From assembly GCA_029777225.1 (NCBI GenBank), contig JAKOSR010000043.1, forward strand, positions 1-16,681: DNA of 16,681 nt, written 5' to 3'. Under the pieces are notes generated by a model. That model saw only the letters and a list, made by a program, of their open reading frames with translations, was not told where the DNA came from and did no database searches. Position numbers and translations under genes: made by a program. Within the stretch, counting starts at the first letter, position 1; the number at the start of each line of letters is the position of its first letter. Positions 1-7,090 of the stretch are shown here, one piece after another. The stretch is from Chloroflexota bacterium. GTDB lineage: Bacteria > Chloroflexota > Anaerolineae > Anaerolineales > Anaerolineaceae.

Positions 1-552
1 ATCCTCACGGAAAACCACGCGGCGCAAGCCGGGCTCTGGTGCTAAATCCACCAATGGCCAGGTATCAGCAATCCCTTGCATGGCCAACAAGCAGGTGCTG
101 ATTTCAATCGGCTGCCTTCCAGAACGGTCCATAAAACCCAACTTGCCGGTTTTTGTGGGATGAAATTGCAGTTGATTTCGGTAATTCCAAGCCTTTTCTC
201 CAGTGATCAGGCCCAGTATGGGTGGTTGGTTAATCTTCCCTATACGCTGGAGTTGATCTCGCAGAATTTGCAGTTTCATTTCGGCCTGGACTGGTTGCAT
301 CATATGTTGAAAATGGCAGCCGCCACAAATCCCAAAATAGGGGCAGGGCGGGATTATCCGCTGCGGTGAAGGCCCCAAAACCCGTGCGAGTGAAGCATGG
401 ATGTAGCTGCCCCTGGTTTCCGTCACGTTTATTTCCACCAATTCTCCGGGAAGAACGTAAGGGACAAATACGGTTTTCCCGTCGGGAAGACGGCCAAGGC
501 CTTCTCCGCCCTGGACAATTTTTTCTATTCTGATGACAGTTTTTTCAACCAT
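1..552 (-). CDS. rlmD: RlmD/RumA-type 23S rRNA (uracil-5-)-methyltransferase, N-terminal part (runs off window)
   Basis: The first 184 codons of a SAM-dependent enzyme that methylates C5 of a uridine in 23S rRNA. Residues 1-58 look like a TRAM RNA-binding domain. Cysteines C70-x5-C76-x2-C79 (context CPYFGICGGCHFQHM) plus C154 match the spacing of the [4Fe-4S] ligands known in E. coli RumA. The segment around residues 120-140 (WNYRNQLQFH) is the conserved family block before the methyltransferase domain, which lies outside the window. The start is ATG at 552, with GGAG five bases upstream on the minus strand; the ATG at 556 is out of frame and stops at once. TrmA/RlmC/RlmD/RlmCD specificities cannot be told apart from this part, so the symbol is the likeliest guess. 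A weak promoter (TGGACC, 16-bp spacer, TAAAAT) may lie at 607-580 on the minus strand. Confidence 0.9.
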   Translation of the reverse strand, partial: MVEKTVIRIEKIVQGGEGLGRLPDGKTVFVPYVLPGELVEINVTETRGSYIHASLARVLGPSPQRIIPPCPYFGICGGCHFQHMMQPVQAEMKLQILRDQLQRIGKINQPPILGLITGEKAWNYRNQLQFHPTKTGKLGFMDRSGRQPIEISTCLLAMQGIADTWPLVDLAPEPGLRRVVFRED

Positions 553-681
553 GCATTCTCCACTCGTGCTGTAAGCTTAATTTTACGCTAAAGATTCGGC
601 AGGTCCATTTTGATGAAAAAACTGGATTCTTCCGTCGCGCTTTAAATGTAGAGCTTTAAAAATACGAATTATTGCCATTTA

Positions 682-722
682 TTGTGAAAAATTACACAAT
701 TATATTCTTACGAAGTTATAAT
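682..722 (+). promoter_or_regulatory. Promoter of the DUF169 gene with Crp/Fnr-like inverted repeat
   Basis: A perfect TATAAT lies at 717-722, 23 bases before the start codon, with a poor -35 (TTACAC at 692-697, 19-bp spacer). A near-perfect inverted repeat, TTGTGA-N6-ACACAA, covers 682-699. It resembles the Crp-type consensus TGTGA-N6-TCACA with one mismatch. Its centre would lie near -38 from the expected start, which suits an activator contacting RNA polymerase or a repressor covering the -35. The regulator itself is not in the window, so this is inferred from pattern. Confidence 0.5.
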
Positions 723-745
723 AACAGGCTGAAAGGAGCATTACC

Positions 746-1504
746 ATGAACCCAAAAGAACTTTCTGAAAATATTGTCCGAATTTTACATCTTGAAACTT
801 ACCCTGTTGCTGTCACCCTGTATGAAAAAGAAGAGGACATGCCCCGGCATCCATTGCCGCACAAACACAATTTCTGCCAAATTGTTTCAATGGCCAGAAC
901 GGCGAGCAGGACAAATGCGAGTGTTCCTGAGAAGATGATTTGCGCCTTTGGAGCTGCCAGCATTGGTCTGATAGAGACGCCTGAAGTCATCCGCTCAGGT
1001 GCTGCTGCCGTGGGAGCTTACATGGACGATCCTGTGGCTGCGAAGAATTTCATGAATAACGTCTACAAGCTGGGCGATACTGGCAAGAAGTACGCTGGGG
1101 TCATGGTGCAGGCCTTGGCAGATGTGGAAGAAGGCCAGAACCCGGATGTGGTGCTTATCTACTGTAATCCTTTACAGGCAATGCGCCTGATCCATGCCAA
1201 TGCCTATGATACAGGCGAAAAGATTACCGCGGATACCGTGGCCGAAGGAGCGATGTGCTCCGCGGTTGGTTTCGCCGCTGGAGAAAAGAAAGCAACTATT
1301 GGCTTCCCCTGCGCTGGAGACCGCATCTTTGGCGGAACCCAAAGCTATGAGCTTGTCTTTGCCGCGCCTTATGATTGGGTGCAAGAAAAACTGGTCAATA
1401 ACCTGGAACAAACTGCCAAAGGCGGTTTCTCGGTAATCCCCATTTCCCCCAACATGAACTGGACGCCAGCCATGCCATCGGCTTACACCATCCAACAAGA
1501 TTAG
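746..1504 (+). CDS. DUF169 family protein
   Basis: A 252-residue soluble protein that I recognise as the DUF169 (COG2043) family, whose biochemical function is not established. No signal peptide or membrane segment is visible. Five cysteines are spread along the chain (C44, C66, C140, C171 and C189). The contexts MICAFGAA, AMCSAVG and FPCAGDR are the conserved-looking blocks, so a metal or redox centre is possible but unproven. The start is supported by GAAAGGAG seven bases before the ATG. The gene stands alone: promoter upstream, terminator at 1519-1555, and a tRNA gene next. The possible Crp/Fnr-like site suggests regulation by redox or carbon state. Family assignment is from memory of the protein pattern; no function is claimed. 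Confidence 0.8.
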   Translation: MNPKELSENIVRILHLETYPVAVTLYEKEEDMPRHPLPHKHNFCQIVSMARTASRTNASVPEKMICAFGAASIGLIETPEVIRSGAAAVGAYMDDPVAAKNFMNNVYKLGDTGKKYAGVMVQALADVEEGQNPDVVLIYCNPLQAMRLIHANAYDTGEKITADTVAEGAMCSAVGFAAGEKKATIGFPCAGDRIFGGTQSYELVFAAPYDWVQEKLVNNLEQTAKGGFSVIPISPNMNWTPAMPSAYTIQQD

Positions 1505-1518
1505 CTTTGTGGAGCAAA

Positions 1519-1555
1519 GAGTCCCCTCCCATGCTGGTGGGGACTCATTCTTTTT
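1519..1555 (+). terminator. Rho-independent terminator of the DUF169 gene
   Basis: An 8-bp perfect stem, GAGTCCCC (1519-1526) with GGGGACTC (1539-1546), is followed by ATTCTTTTT. It lies 15 bases after the stop codon. Confidence 0.85.
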
Positions 1556-1571
1556 CAGCGACCCCCGCACC

Positions 1572-1599
1572 TTGCGAAAATAAGAATTTCAGTTATAAT
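1572..1599 (+). promoter_or_regulatory. Promoter of tRNA-Val
   Basis: TTGCGA (1572-1577), a 16-bp spacer and a perfect TATAAT (1594-1599) put the start near 1606, six bases before the mature tRNA. Confidence 0.7.
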
Positions 1600-1611
1600 G
1601 CCTGTCACTTC

Positions 1612-1685
1612 GGGCGGTTAGCTCAGTTGGTTAGAGCGTTGCGTTGACATCGCAAAGGTCGTAGGTTCGAGTCCTATACCACCCA
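1612..1685 (+). tRNA. tRNA-Val (anticodon GAC)
   Basis: The 74 bases fold as a complete cloverleaf. The D arm is GCTC/GAGC with an AGTTGGTTA loop. The anticodon stem is TTGCG/CGCAA with loop TTGACAT, giving anticodon GAC at 34-36, which reads GUC/GUU valine codons. The variable loop is AGGTC, the T arm is GTAGG/CCTAT with loop TTCGAGT, and the discriminator is A73. CCA is not encoded. The 7-bp acceptor stem GGGCGGT/ACCACCC contains a C4-A69 mismatch, which is unusual (see findings). Confidence 0.95.
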
Positions 1686-1689
1686 TCAA

Positions 1690-1716
1690 AAACACCCTCT
1701 CGCAGGGTGTTTTTTT
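1690..1716 (+). terminator. Terminator of tRNA-Val
   Basis: AAACACCCT (1690-1698) pairs with AGGGTGTTT (1704-1712) around a 5-base loop and is followed by further T residues. It lies five bases after the tRNA end. Confidence 0.9.
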
Positions 1717-1761
1717 ATCCCCGTAAGTCCCGAATTTCCCTCTTTTCTCATCAAATTTCAT

Positions 1762-1819
1762 TAATTGTTAAAGTTATCAAACAATTATTAACATCAATGT
1801 CACTTTTTCATGTTATAGT
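1762..1819 (+). promoter_or_regulatory. Promoter region of the peptide-transport operon with upstream inverted repeat
   Basis: An extended -10, TGT-TATAGT, lies at 1811-1819, with a weak TTAACA at 1788-1793 as a possible -35 (20-bp spacer). Just upstream is a perfect inverted repeat, TAATTGTT (1762-1769) and AACAATTA (1780-1787), separated by 10 bases. A start near 1826 would place the repeat at about -64 to -39, a typical activator position. The 245 bases between the tRNA terminator and the lipoprotein hold only this and the leader ORF(s). Confidence 0.45.
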
Positions 1820-1893
1820 AGATTAAGTCTTTACGTTCTTCATGGAAAAATTGAAAATCGCTGTCATCTTCCTAGGTTAGCAAGGAGGTGTAT

Positions 1894-1965
1894 TTGCTTA
1901 TATACAATCAGAAGTGGTTCAATATCTTTACCCAATCTTTCACTGTAGTTAGAGGAGAAAAATGA
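1894..1965 (+). CDS. Possible 23-codon leader ORF, translationally coupled to the substrate-binding lipoprotein
   Basis: A near-perfect Shine-Dalgarno, AAGGAGGTG (1882-1890), stands five bases before a TTG at 1894 that opens a 23-codon frame. The peptide begins MLIYNQKWFN and ends VVRGEK. Its TGA (1963-1965) overlaps the ATG of the downstream lipoprotein gene as ATGA. The lipoprotein also has its own AGAGGAG, which lies inside the leader frame. I recognise no homologue. The run of common codons does not look like an amino-acid-sensing attenuator. It could be a true leader peptide, a ribosome-loading site, or a coincidence. A further 12-codon ATG frame (1842-1880, beginning MEKLKIAVIF) lies just upstream but has no ribosome-binding site. 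Confidence 0.4.
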   Translation: MLIYNQKWFNIFTQSFTVVRGEK

Positions 1966-3686
1966 AAAGGAACACTTTCTACACATTATTTGCGCTTCTG
2001 ATAATGGCGAGCATGCTGCTGGCAGCGTGCGCGAGTCCTTCAGAGCCAGCGGCAACCCAGGCGCCTGGTGAAACAGAACCCCCGGTTGTGCCCGCTGAAA
2101 CCAAAGACACCTTTATTTTCGGTCGGGGTGCTGATTCCGTCCAGCTTGATCCTGCATTAGTGACAGATGGCGAATCCTTCCGGGTGACCGGCCAGGTTTT
2201 GGATTCCCTGTACGCGTTCGAACAGGGCACAACTAACCCGGTGCCGTCGTTGGCCGAATGTACCCCCAACGCGGATGCCAGTGTATGGTCTTGTAAGCTG
2301 CGCGAAGGGGTCAAGTTCCATGATGGCACGGACTTCAACGCGGACGCGGTCATCTTCAACTTTGAACGTTGGCGCTTCACGGACAATCCTTATCACTACC
2401 CCAGCCAGGTGTTTGAGTATTACGAAGCCATGTGGGGCGGGTTTGACGACGCGAGCCTCATCACGGCTGTCAACAAGATTGACGACCTGAACGTGGAGTT
2501 CGTGTTGAGCACACCAATGGCGCCATTCCTTGCCAACCTGGCTATGGACATGTTCGCCATCTCCAGCCCAGCGGCCATCCAGGCTGCCGGTGAAGCTTAT
2601 GGTACACCCACCGGTGGCTGTGTTGGCACTGGGCCGTATAAATTTGTCTCATGGCAGGAAGGCACCGAAATTAAGCTGGTGGCCAATGAAGATTACTGGG
2701 GCGAGAAACCAAAAATCAAGAACATCATCATCCGTGTAATCCCGGATGATTCCGCTCGCTTCCTGGCCCTGCAAGCCGGTGATATCGACGCGCTTGAGCA
2801 GGCCGTGGTGGAAGACCTGGCGACCGCTGAAGCCGATAAAAACCTGCAGGTGCTTACGCGCCCCGCTTTGAACACGAGCTACCTGGCCTTCAACTTTAAG
2901 ATCAAGGAGTTCCAGGATATCAAGGTACGCGAGGCCGTCGCCCATGCCATCGACAAGCAAGGGTTGATTTCCAACTTCTTCGGCAAGTACGGCACGGTTG
3001 CCACGAACTTCCTGCCGCCTTTACTGCTGGGGCACAACCCGGATATCCAGGATTGGACCTATGATCCTGAACTATCCAAGTCGCTCCTGGCGGAGGCTGG
3101 TTTCCCGGATGGTCTGAGTGAAGTGACGGTTGCGGAAGACGTGACCGACGCGGATGGCAACGTGCTCTACACTGCCGGCCAGAAAATTCCGCTGCGCCTG
3201 TACTACATGCCCGTCACCCGTTTCTACTTCCCGGCTGCCAAAGAAGTCGGTGAGGGGATGGCTGCCAACCTGAACGCGGCTGGTTTCAAGGTGGAGTTGT
3301 ACCTTGAAGGTGACTGGCCGACTTATCTCGGCGGACGCCGAAACGGAACCTTAATGGGCCTTTACCTACTCGGTTGGGGTGGCGATAACGGTGACCCCGA
3401 TAACTTCCTGGGTTATTTCTATGCCACCGGTGCTGAACCCATCAAACGTGAAGGGTGGTACCAGAACGCCGATTTGGCCGCAATCCTCCAGGAAGCTGTC
3501 ACCCTGCCCGATCCTGAGGCGCGTGCCGCGCTCTACCGCCAGGCTGAGCAAATGCTGCACGATGATGTTGCCCGCATCTGGCTAGGCCACAACAACACAC
3601 CGCTCATCCTTTCCGCTGCCGTCCAGGGGTACGTACCCCAACCGGTTGGCGCGGAAAACTATGAGTTTGTTTGGTTTTCAAACTAG
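1962..3686 (+). CDS. Peptide ABC transporter substrate-binding lipoprotein (SBP family 5, DppA/OppA-like)
   Basis: A 574-residue extracytoplasmic receptor that would deliver peptides to the permease pair encoded downstream. Residues 1-22 form a lipoprotein signal (MKRN, then a hydrophobic core) with lipobox LAAC and lipidated C23. A Pro/Glu/Thr-rich linker (about 25-48) precedes the folded domain. Typical family-5 blocks follow: ADSVQLDPALVTDGES near 55, LREGVKFHDGTDFNADAVIF near 113-132, GTGPYKFVSW near 223, and REAVAHAIDK near 323. Length is slightly above the usual 500-550. AGAGGAGAAA sets the ATG start, which overlaps the stop of the possible leader ORF. First gene of a six-gene operon whose last member is a dipeptide epimerase, so small peptides are the likeliest cargo. 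Family-5 members can also bind nickel, haem or sugars, so the ligand is inferred. Confidence 0.93.
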   Translation: MKRNTFYTLFALLIMASMLLAACASPSEPAATQAPGETEPPVVPAETKDTFIFGRGADSVQLDPALVTDGESFRVTGQVLDSLYAFEQGTTNPVPSLAECTPNADASVWSCKLREGVKFHDGTDFNADAVIFNFERWRFTDNPYHYPSQVFEYYEAMWGGFDDASLITAVNKIDDLNVEFVLSTPMAPFLANLAMDMFAISSPAAIQAAGEAYGTPTGGCVGTGPYKFVSWQEGTEIKLVANEDYWGEKPKIKNIIIRVIPDDSARFLALQAGDIDALEQAVVEDLATAEADKNLQVLTRPALNTSYLAFNFKIKEFQDIKVREAVAHAIDKQGLISNFFGKYGTVATNFLPPLLLGHNPDIQDWTYDPELSKSLLAEAGFPDGLSEVTVAEDVTDADGNVLYTAGQKIPLRLYYMPVTRFYFPAAKEVGEGMAANLNAAGFKVELYLEGDWPTYLGGRRNGTLMGLYLLGWGGDNGDPDNFLGYFYATGAEPIKREGWYQNADLAAILQEAVTLPDPEARAALYRQAEQMLHDDVARIWLGHNNTPLILSAAVQGYVPQPVGAENYEFVWFSN

Positions 3687-3734
3687 GCCAAGTCCTTTTG
3701 GGCTGAACGATTAAAGGACAAGCCAATTAAGTTT

Positions 3735-3760
3735 GGGGGGCGGTCCGAATACCGCCCCCC
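3735..3760 (+). other. Strong intercistronic stem-loop after the binding-protein gene
   Basis: A perfect 10-bp stem, GGGGGGCGGT (3735-3744) and ACCGCCCCCC (3751-3760), encloses a 6-base loop. No T-run follows (ATGTTTC), so it is unlikely to be a full terminator. Such hairpins between binding protein and permease genes usually stabilise or enrich the upstream message or cause partial termination. A weaker 7-bp repeat, GTCCTTT/AAAGGAC, lies just before it (3692-3719). Confidence 0.75.
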
Positions 3761-3786
3761 ATGTTTCTAACTAAAGCGAGGTCATC

Positions 3787-4839
3787 TTGGGCCGGTATAT
3801 CTTACGCAGGTTGCTCTCTGTGATACCCACGCTTATCGGCGTTACGCTGGTGATATTCCTTTTCCAGCGGCTCATCCCTGGCGATCCGGCTGTGGCAATG
3901 CTGGGGGAGCATGCGAATGCTGAAAACGTTGCGCGGATTAGGGAGCAATTTGGCCTGGATAAGCCTGCCTTCCTGGATAGGGACGCTCTGGCTGAGGGTG
4001 ACCTGCCCGGATTTTTTGACAGCCAGTACGTGCGCTATTTTGGCCGGCTGTTGCAGTTTGACCTCGGTGAATCCATCCACCGTCGCATTCCCATTGCTGA
4101 AACCCTCAAGGAGCGGTTTCCCGCCACCGTTGAGCTCTCGTTGCTGGCCATGAGTATTGCCCTGGTGGTGGGCATTCCAATCGGAATCTTATCCGCGTCC
4201 AGGCGAAATTCATTCCTGGACGGTGCCACCATGATTGGGTCTTTGGTTGGTGTTTCTGTGCCAATTTTCTGGCTCGGCATCATGGAAATTATGTTTTTTG
4301 CCGTCATCATGAAGTGGTTGCCGTCGGGAAGCCGGCTTTCCAGCGGCATCGTCATCAAGCCTATCACCAACCTGCTTTTATTGGACAGCCTGTTAACTGG
4401 CAATTGGGTGGGGTTCAAGGACGCTTTTCTGCATATCCTGATGCCTGCCATCTCACTTGCCACTATCCCGACCGCCATCATCACCCGCATGACCCGCTCC
4501 AGCATGCTGGATGTGTTGCAGGAGGATTACATTCGCACAGCCTCCGCCAAAGGCCTTTCCGAGCGGATTGTGCTTTTTAGGCACGCGCTCAAGAATGCTT
4601 TCCTGCCCGTTATCACTATCATTGGCATCCAGGCAGGAACGTTGCTGGCTGGCGCGGTGCTCACCGAGACCATTTTCTCGTGGCCCGGAATCGGGAAGTG
4701 GGTATACGACTCCATCCTCGGAAGGGATTACCCGATTGTGCAGGGTGTAACCTTGTTGATTGCCATCATCTTCCTAGTGGTCAACCTACTGGTTGACCTT
4801 TCCTACGCGCTGCTGGACCCGCGCATCTCCTACGAATGA
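3787..4839 (+). CDS. dppB: Peptide ABC transporter permease (DppB family)
   Basis: A 350-residue inner-membrane subunit that forms half of the peptide channel. The N-terminus GRYILRRLLSVIPTLIGVT is the family hallmark. Membrane segments are visible near residues 9-30, 115-138, 150-175, 215-235, 268-295 and 320-345. The EAA coupling motif, which docks on the ATPase, is at about 246-271 (EDYIRTASAKGLSERIVLFR). The first periplasmic loop is somewhat long (about 60-85, rich in Asp). Translation starts at TTG 3787 with GAGGT four bases upstream; no in-frame ATG lies near the conserved start. The stop overlaps the next gene as ATGA, implying coupled translation. The specific symbol is by family and operon position. 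Confidence 0.93.
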   Translation: MGRYILRRLLSVIPTLIGVTLVIFLFQRLIPGDPAVAMLGEHANAENVARIREQFGLDKPAFLDRDALAEGDLPGFFDSQYVRYFGRLLQFDLGESIHRRIPIAETLKERFPATVELSLLAMSIALVVGIPIGILSASRRNSFLDGATMIGSLVGVSVPIFWLGIMEIMFFAVIMKWLPSGSRLSSGIVIKPITNLLLLDSLLTGNWVGFKDAFLHILMPAISLATIPTAIITRMTRSSMLDVLQEDYIRTASAKGLSERIVLFRHALKNAFLPVITIIGIQAGTLLAGAVLTETIFSWPGIGKWVYDSILGRDYPIVQGVTLLIAIIFLVVNLLVDLSYALLDPRISYE

Positions 4840-6080
4840 GACCTGCCATGACAGAACTCCCACCTGTTACGGAAGAAATCAATGATTTCGCGGTGCGCGA
4901 GCACCGCTCGCTCTGGCTGGACGCCTGGCGCAGGCTGATTTCCAATCGCACAGCCATGATAGGGCTGGTTGTGGTGGCTGTGTTTGTGCTTTCAGCCGTT
5001 GGCGCGCACTTTTTCTGGAAGTACGACGCGAAAATGGATTTGAATTACAGCGCCAAGCTTCTGGCACCAAATCTGAGGACTACGGAGAAATCCACTCAAA
5101 TCCACATCTTTGGAACAGATAAATTGGGTCGGGATATCTTCCGGCGAGTTGTGCATGGGGGATGGAATTCTCTGCGGGTTGGGCTGGTGGCTGTCGGCAT
5201 TTCACTTTCCATCGGGGGCCTCCTGGGCCTGCTGGCAGGCTTTTTTGAAAGCACGGACCTGAATCGCAGGGAGAGGACGATCCTGATGGCCGCCTTGGGG
5301 CTGGGGCTCGGCGCTTTGCCAGCCTGGATTGCCAGGCAACCTTTCCAGGCGGTTCTATTTGGCTTGCTGGGGGTTGCCTCGTCCCTTCTACATGGTAAAA
5401 CCTCCAAAAAGTCTTCTCCCCGCCTCGTGGAATATGGCCTGGCGGGGGCGTTAATTGGGGGTACCTCGGGTTTTCTCGTTGGACCAATGGTCGCGCTGGT
5501 GTGCGGACTGGTTGGTTTGAGTATCGGCTTGTTATTGGCGAGGCCTGTGGGTGGTAAGGTCTTTTCAAGCATTGTGATGCGTGTGATGGATATCATCCTT
5601 TCATTCCCAAGCTACCTGTTGGCCATCGCGATTGTTGCATTTTTAGGCCCGGGCCTGGAAAAGGGCATGATTGCCATTGGTGTGGTCGGCATCCCCATCT
5701 ACGCCCGGCTCGCACGCTCGGCTGTGCTTTCGGTGACCCAAAAGGAGTACGTGTTGGCCGCGCACTCAGTGGGAGAAGGGCACGGGCGCATCCTGTTCAA
5801 ACACATTGTCCCAAATATCCTGTCCCCCATCATTGTACAGGCCACCATGGGTCTGGCCAACGCCATCCTCTCCGCAGCGGCTTTGGGCTTCCTGGGGTTG
5901 GGAGCCATTCCACCTGAACCGGAATGGGGTGCCATGTTGGGCGATAGCTACAAGTATTTATCCAGCGGGGCCTGGTGGGCTGTGCTTTTCCCAGGCCTGG
6001 CAATCATGTTTAGCGTGCTGGGTTTTAACCTGTTGGGCGATGGCTTACGCGACGCCCTTGACCCCAAGATGCGCGTATGA
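4836..6080 (+). CDS. dppC: Peptide ABC transporter permease (DppC family) with an internal hydrophobic insertion
   Basis: The second channel subunit. At 414 residues it is about 110 longer than usual DppC/OppC proteins. The N-terminal part (cytoplasmic WRRLISNRTA, first membrane helix about 41-61), the loop HIFGTDKLGRDIFRRVVHG (90-108) and the helix at 113-137 are standard. The C-terminal half (VMRVMDIILSFPSYLLAIA from 247, EAA motif EYVLAAHSVGEGHGRILFKH at 304-323, GFLGLGAIPPEPEWGAML at 351-368) is also standard. Between them, residues about 138-242 are extra. They comprise stretches LMAALGLGLGALPAWIA and FQAVLFGLLGVASSLL, a basic loop, then GLAGALIGGTSGFLVGPMVA and LVCGLVGLSIGLLLA. They look like three to four additional membrane helices. 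The reading frame is intact across the insertion. Starts at ATG 4836 (ATGA overlap with dppB); ATG 4848 is an alternative. Confidence 0.92.
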   Translation: MRPAMTELPPVTEEINDFAVREHRSLWLDAWRRLISNRTAMIGLVVVAVFVLSAVGAHFFWKYDAKMDLNYSAKLLAPNLRTTEKSTQIHIFGTDKLGRDIFRRVVHGGWNSLRVGLVAVGISLSIGGLLGLLAGFFESTDLNRRERTILMAALGLGLGALPAWIARQPFQAVLFGLLGVASSLLHGKTSKKSSPRLVEYGLAGALIGGTSGFLVGPMVALVCGLVGLSIGLLLARPVGGKVFSSIVMRVMDIILSFPSYLLAIAIVAFLGPGLEKGMIAIGVVGIPIYARLARSAVLSVTQKEYVLAAHSVGEGHGRILFKHIVPNILSPIIVQATMGLANAILSAAALGFLGLGAIPPEPEWGAMLGDSYKYLSSGAWWAVLFPGLAIMFSVLGFNLLGDGLRDALDPKMRV

Positions 6081-7090
6081 CAAACGGAACCGCCATGAAA
6101 CCTTTGATGGAAATCAAGAACCTGACGACGCGCTTCTACACGCAGGATGGGGTTGTGAACGCGGTGAACGGCATCTCCTACACGTTGGACCCAGGAGAAA
6201 TCCTTGGCGTGGTGGGGGAGAGTGGCTGCGGGAAAAGCGTGCACGCCTTGTCCATCATGCGTCTCATCCAGATCCCACCAGGAGAAATCCCCGCCGGGGA
6301 GGTGTTCTTTGGCGGGCGCGATTTACTGAAGCTTTCAGAAAGGGAGATGCGCATGGTGCGGGGGCATGAAATCGCGATGGTCTTCCAAGACCCAATGTCC
6401 TCGCTGAACCCAGTTTACACGGTTGGTTTCCAAATCTCGGAAGCCCTGATGCTGCATAAGAAAATGAACCGCAGCCAGGCCAAGGTCCGTGCCATCGAAC
6501 TTTTGAACCTGGTGGGCATTCCGGAAGCAACGAAACGCTTTGACAATTACCCCCACCAATTTTCGGGCGGTATGCGCCAAAGGGCCATGATTGCCATGGC
6601 ACTCTCCTGTGAGCCCAAGCTGCTGATTGCGGACGAGCCAACCACCGCGCTGGATGTCACCATCCAGGCCCAGATTATCAACCTGGTCATTCGCTTGCAG
6701 GAGGAATTGGGTATGTCTGTGATGTGGATTACCCACGACCTGGGCATCGTGGCGGAAATGGTGCATCGCATCAACGTCATGTATGCCGGTTTCATCATTG
6801 AGCGGGGTTTTGTGGATGACATTTACAACCATACCCTGCACCCCTACACCATGGGGCTGCTCGGCTCCCTGCCCAGCATTGACGAAGCCCCTGGCACCAA
6901 GCTCATTTCCATCCCGGGTCTCCCACCGGATTTGATCGCGTTGCCTGAAGGATGCCCGTTCTTCGCGCGGTGCACCTACCGCGTGGAACAATGCCATCAG
7001 GAAAGACCACAGCTGGAAAACGCCCAGGAAGCCGGCCATACCGTGGCCTGCTGGCGATGGCGTGAAATCCAGGGATTTGGGGTGGCATGA
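6077..7090 (+). CDS. dppD: Peptide ABC transporter ATP-binding protein (DppD/OppD family)
   Basis: A 337-residue cytoplasmic ATPase, one of the two that power the transporter. Walker A is GESGCGKS (47-54), the Q-loop is at Q104 in VFQDPMSSLNP, the signature is SGGMRQ (163-168), Walker B is LLIADEP (182-188) and the switch His is H220. The C-terminal oligopeptide-transporter extension follows and carries C293-x5-C299-x6-C306 and C325. A similar cysteine set binds an iron-sulphur cluster in some dipeptide transporter ATPases as I recall, so metal binding is plausible. Starts at ATG 6077 with an ATGA overlap on dppC. ATG 6095, just before the conserved MEIKNL, is an alternative, and neither has a clear Shine-Dalgarno, consistent with coupling. 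Confidence 0.94.
   Translation: MTNGTAMKPLMEIKNLTTRFYTQDGVVNAVNGISYTLDPGEILGVVGESGCGKSVHALSIMRLIQIPPGEIPAGEVFFGGRDLLKLSEREMRMVRGHEIAMVFQDPMSSLNPVYTVGFQISEALMLHKKMNRSQAKVRAIELLNLVGIPEATKRFDNYPHQFSGGMRQRAMIAMALSCEPKLLIADEPTTALDVTIQAQIINLVIRLQEELGMSVMWITHDLGIVAEMVHRINVMYAGFIIERGFVDDIYNHTLHPYTMGLLGSLPSIDEAPGTKLISIPGLPPDLIALPEGCPFFARCTYRVEQCHQERPQLENAQEAGHTVACWRWREIQGFGVA

Noticed and set aside
76..591. Plus-strand frames of 97 and 64 codons at the left edge
   Set aside because: They are shadows of the minus-strand rRNA methyltransferase, whose iron-sulphur cysteines and TRAM domain are clear.
6335..7039. 234-codon minus-strand frame inside the DppD ATPase gene
   Set aside because: Antisense shadow; no ribosome-binding site and no recognisable domain.
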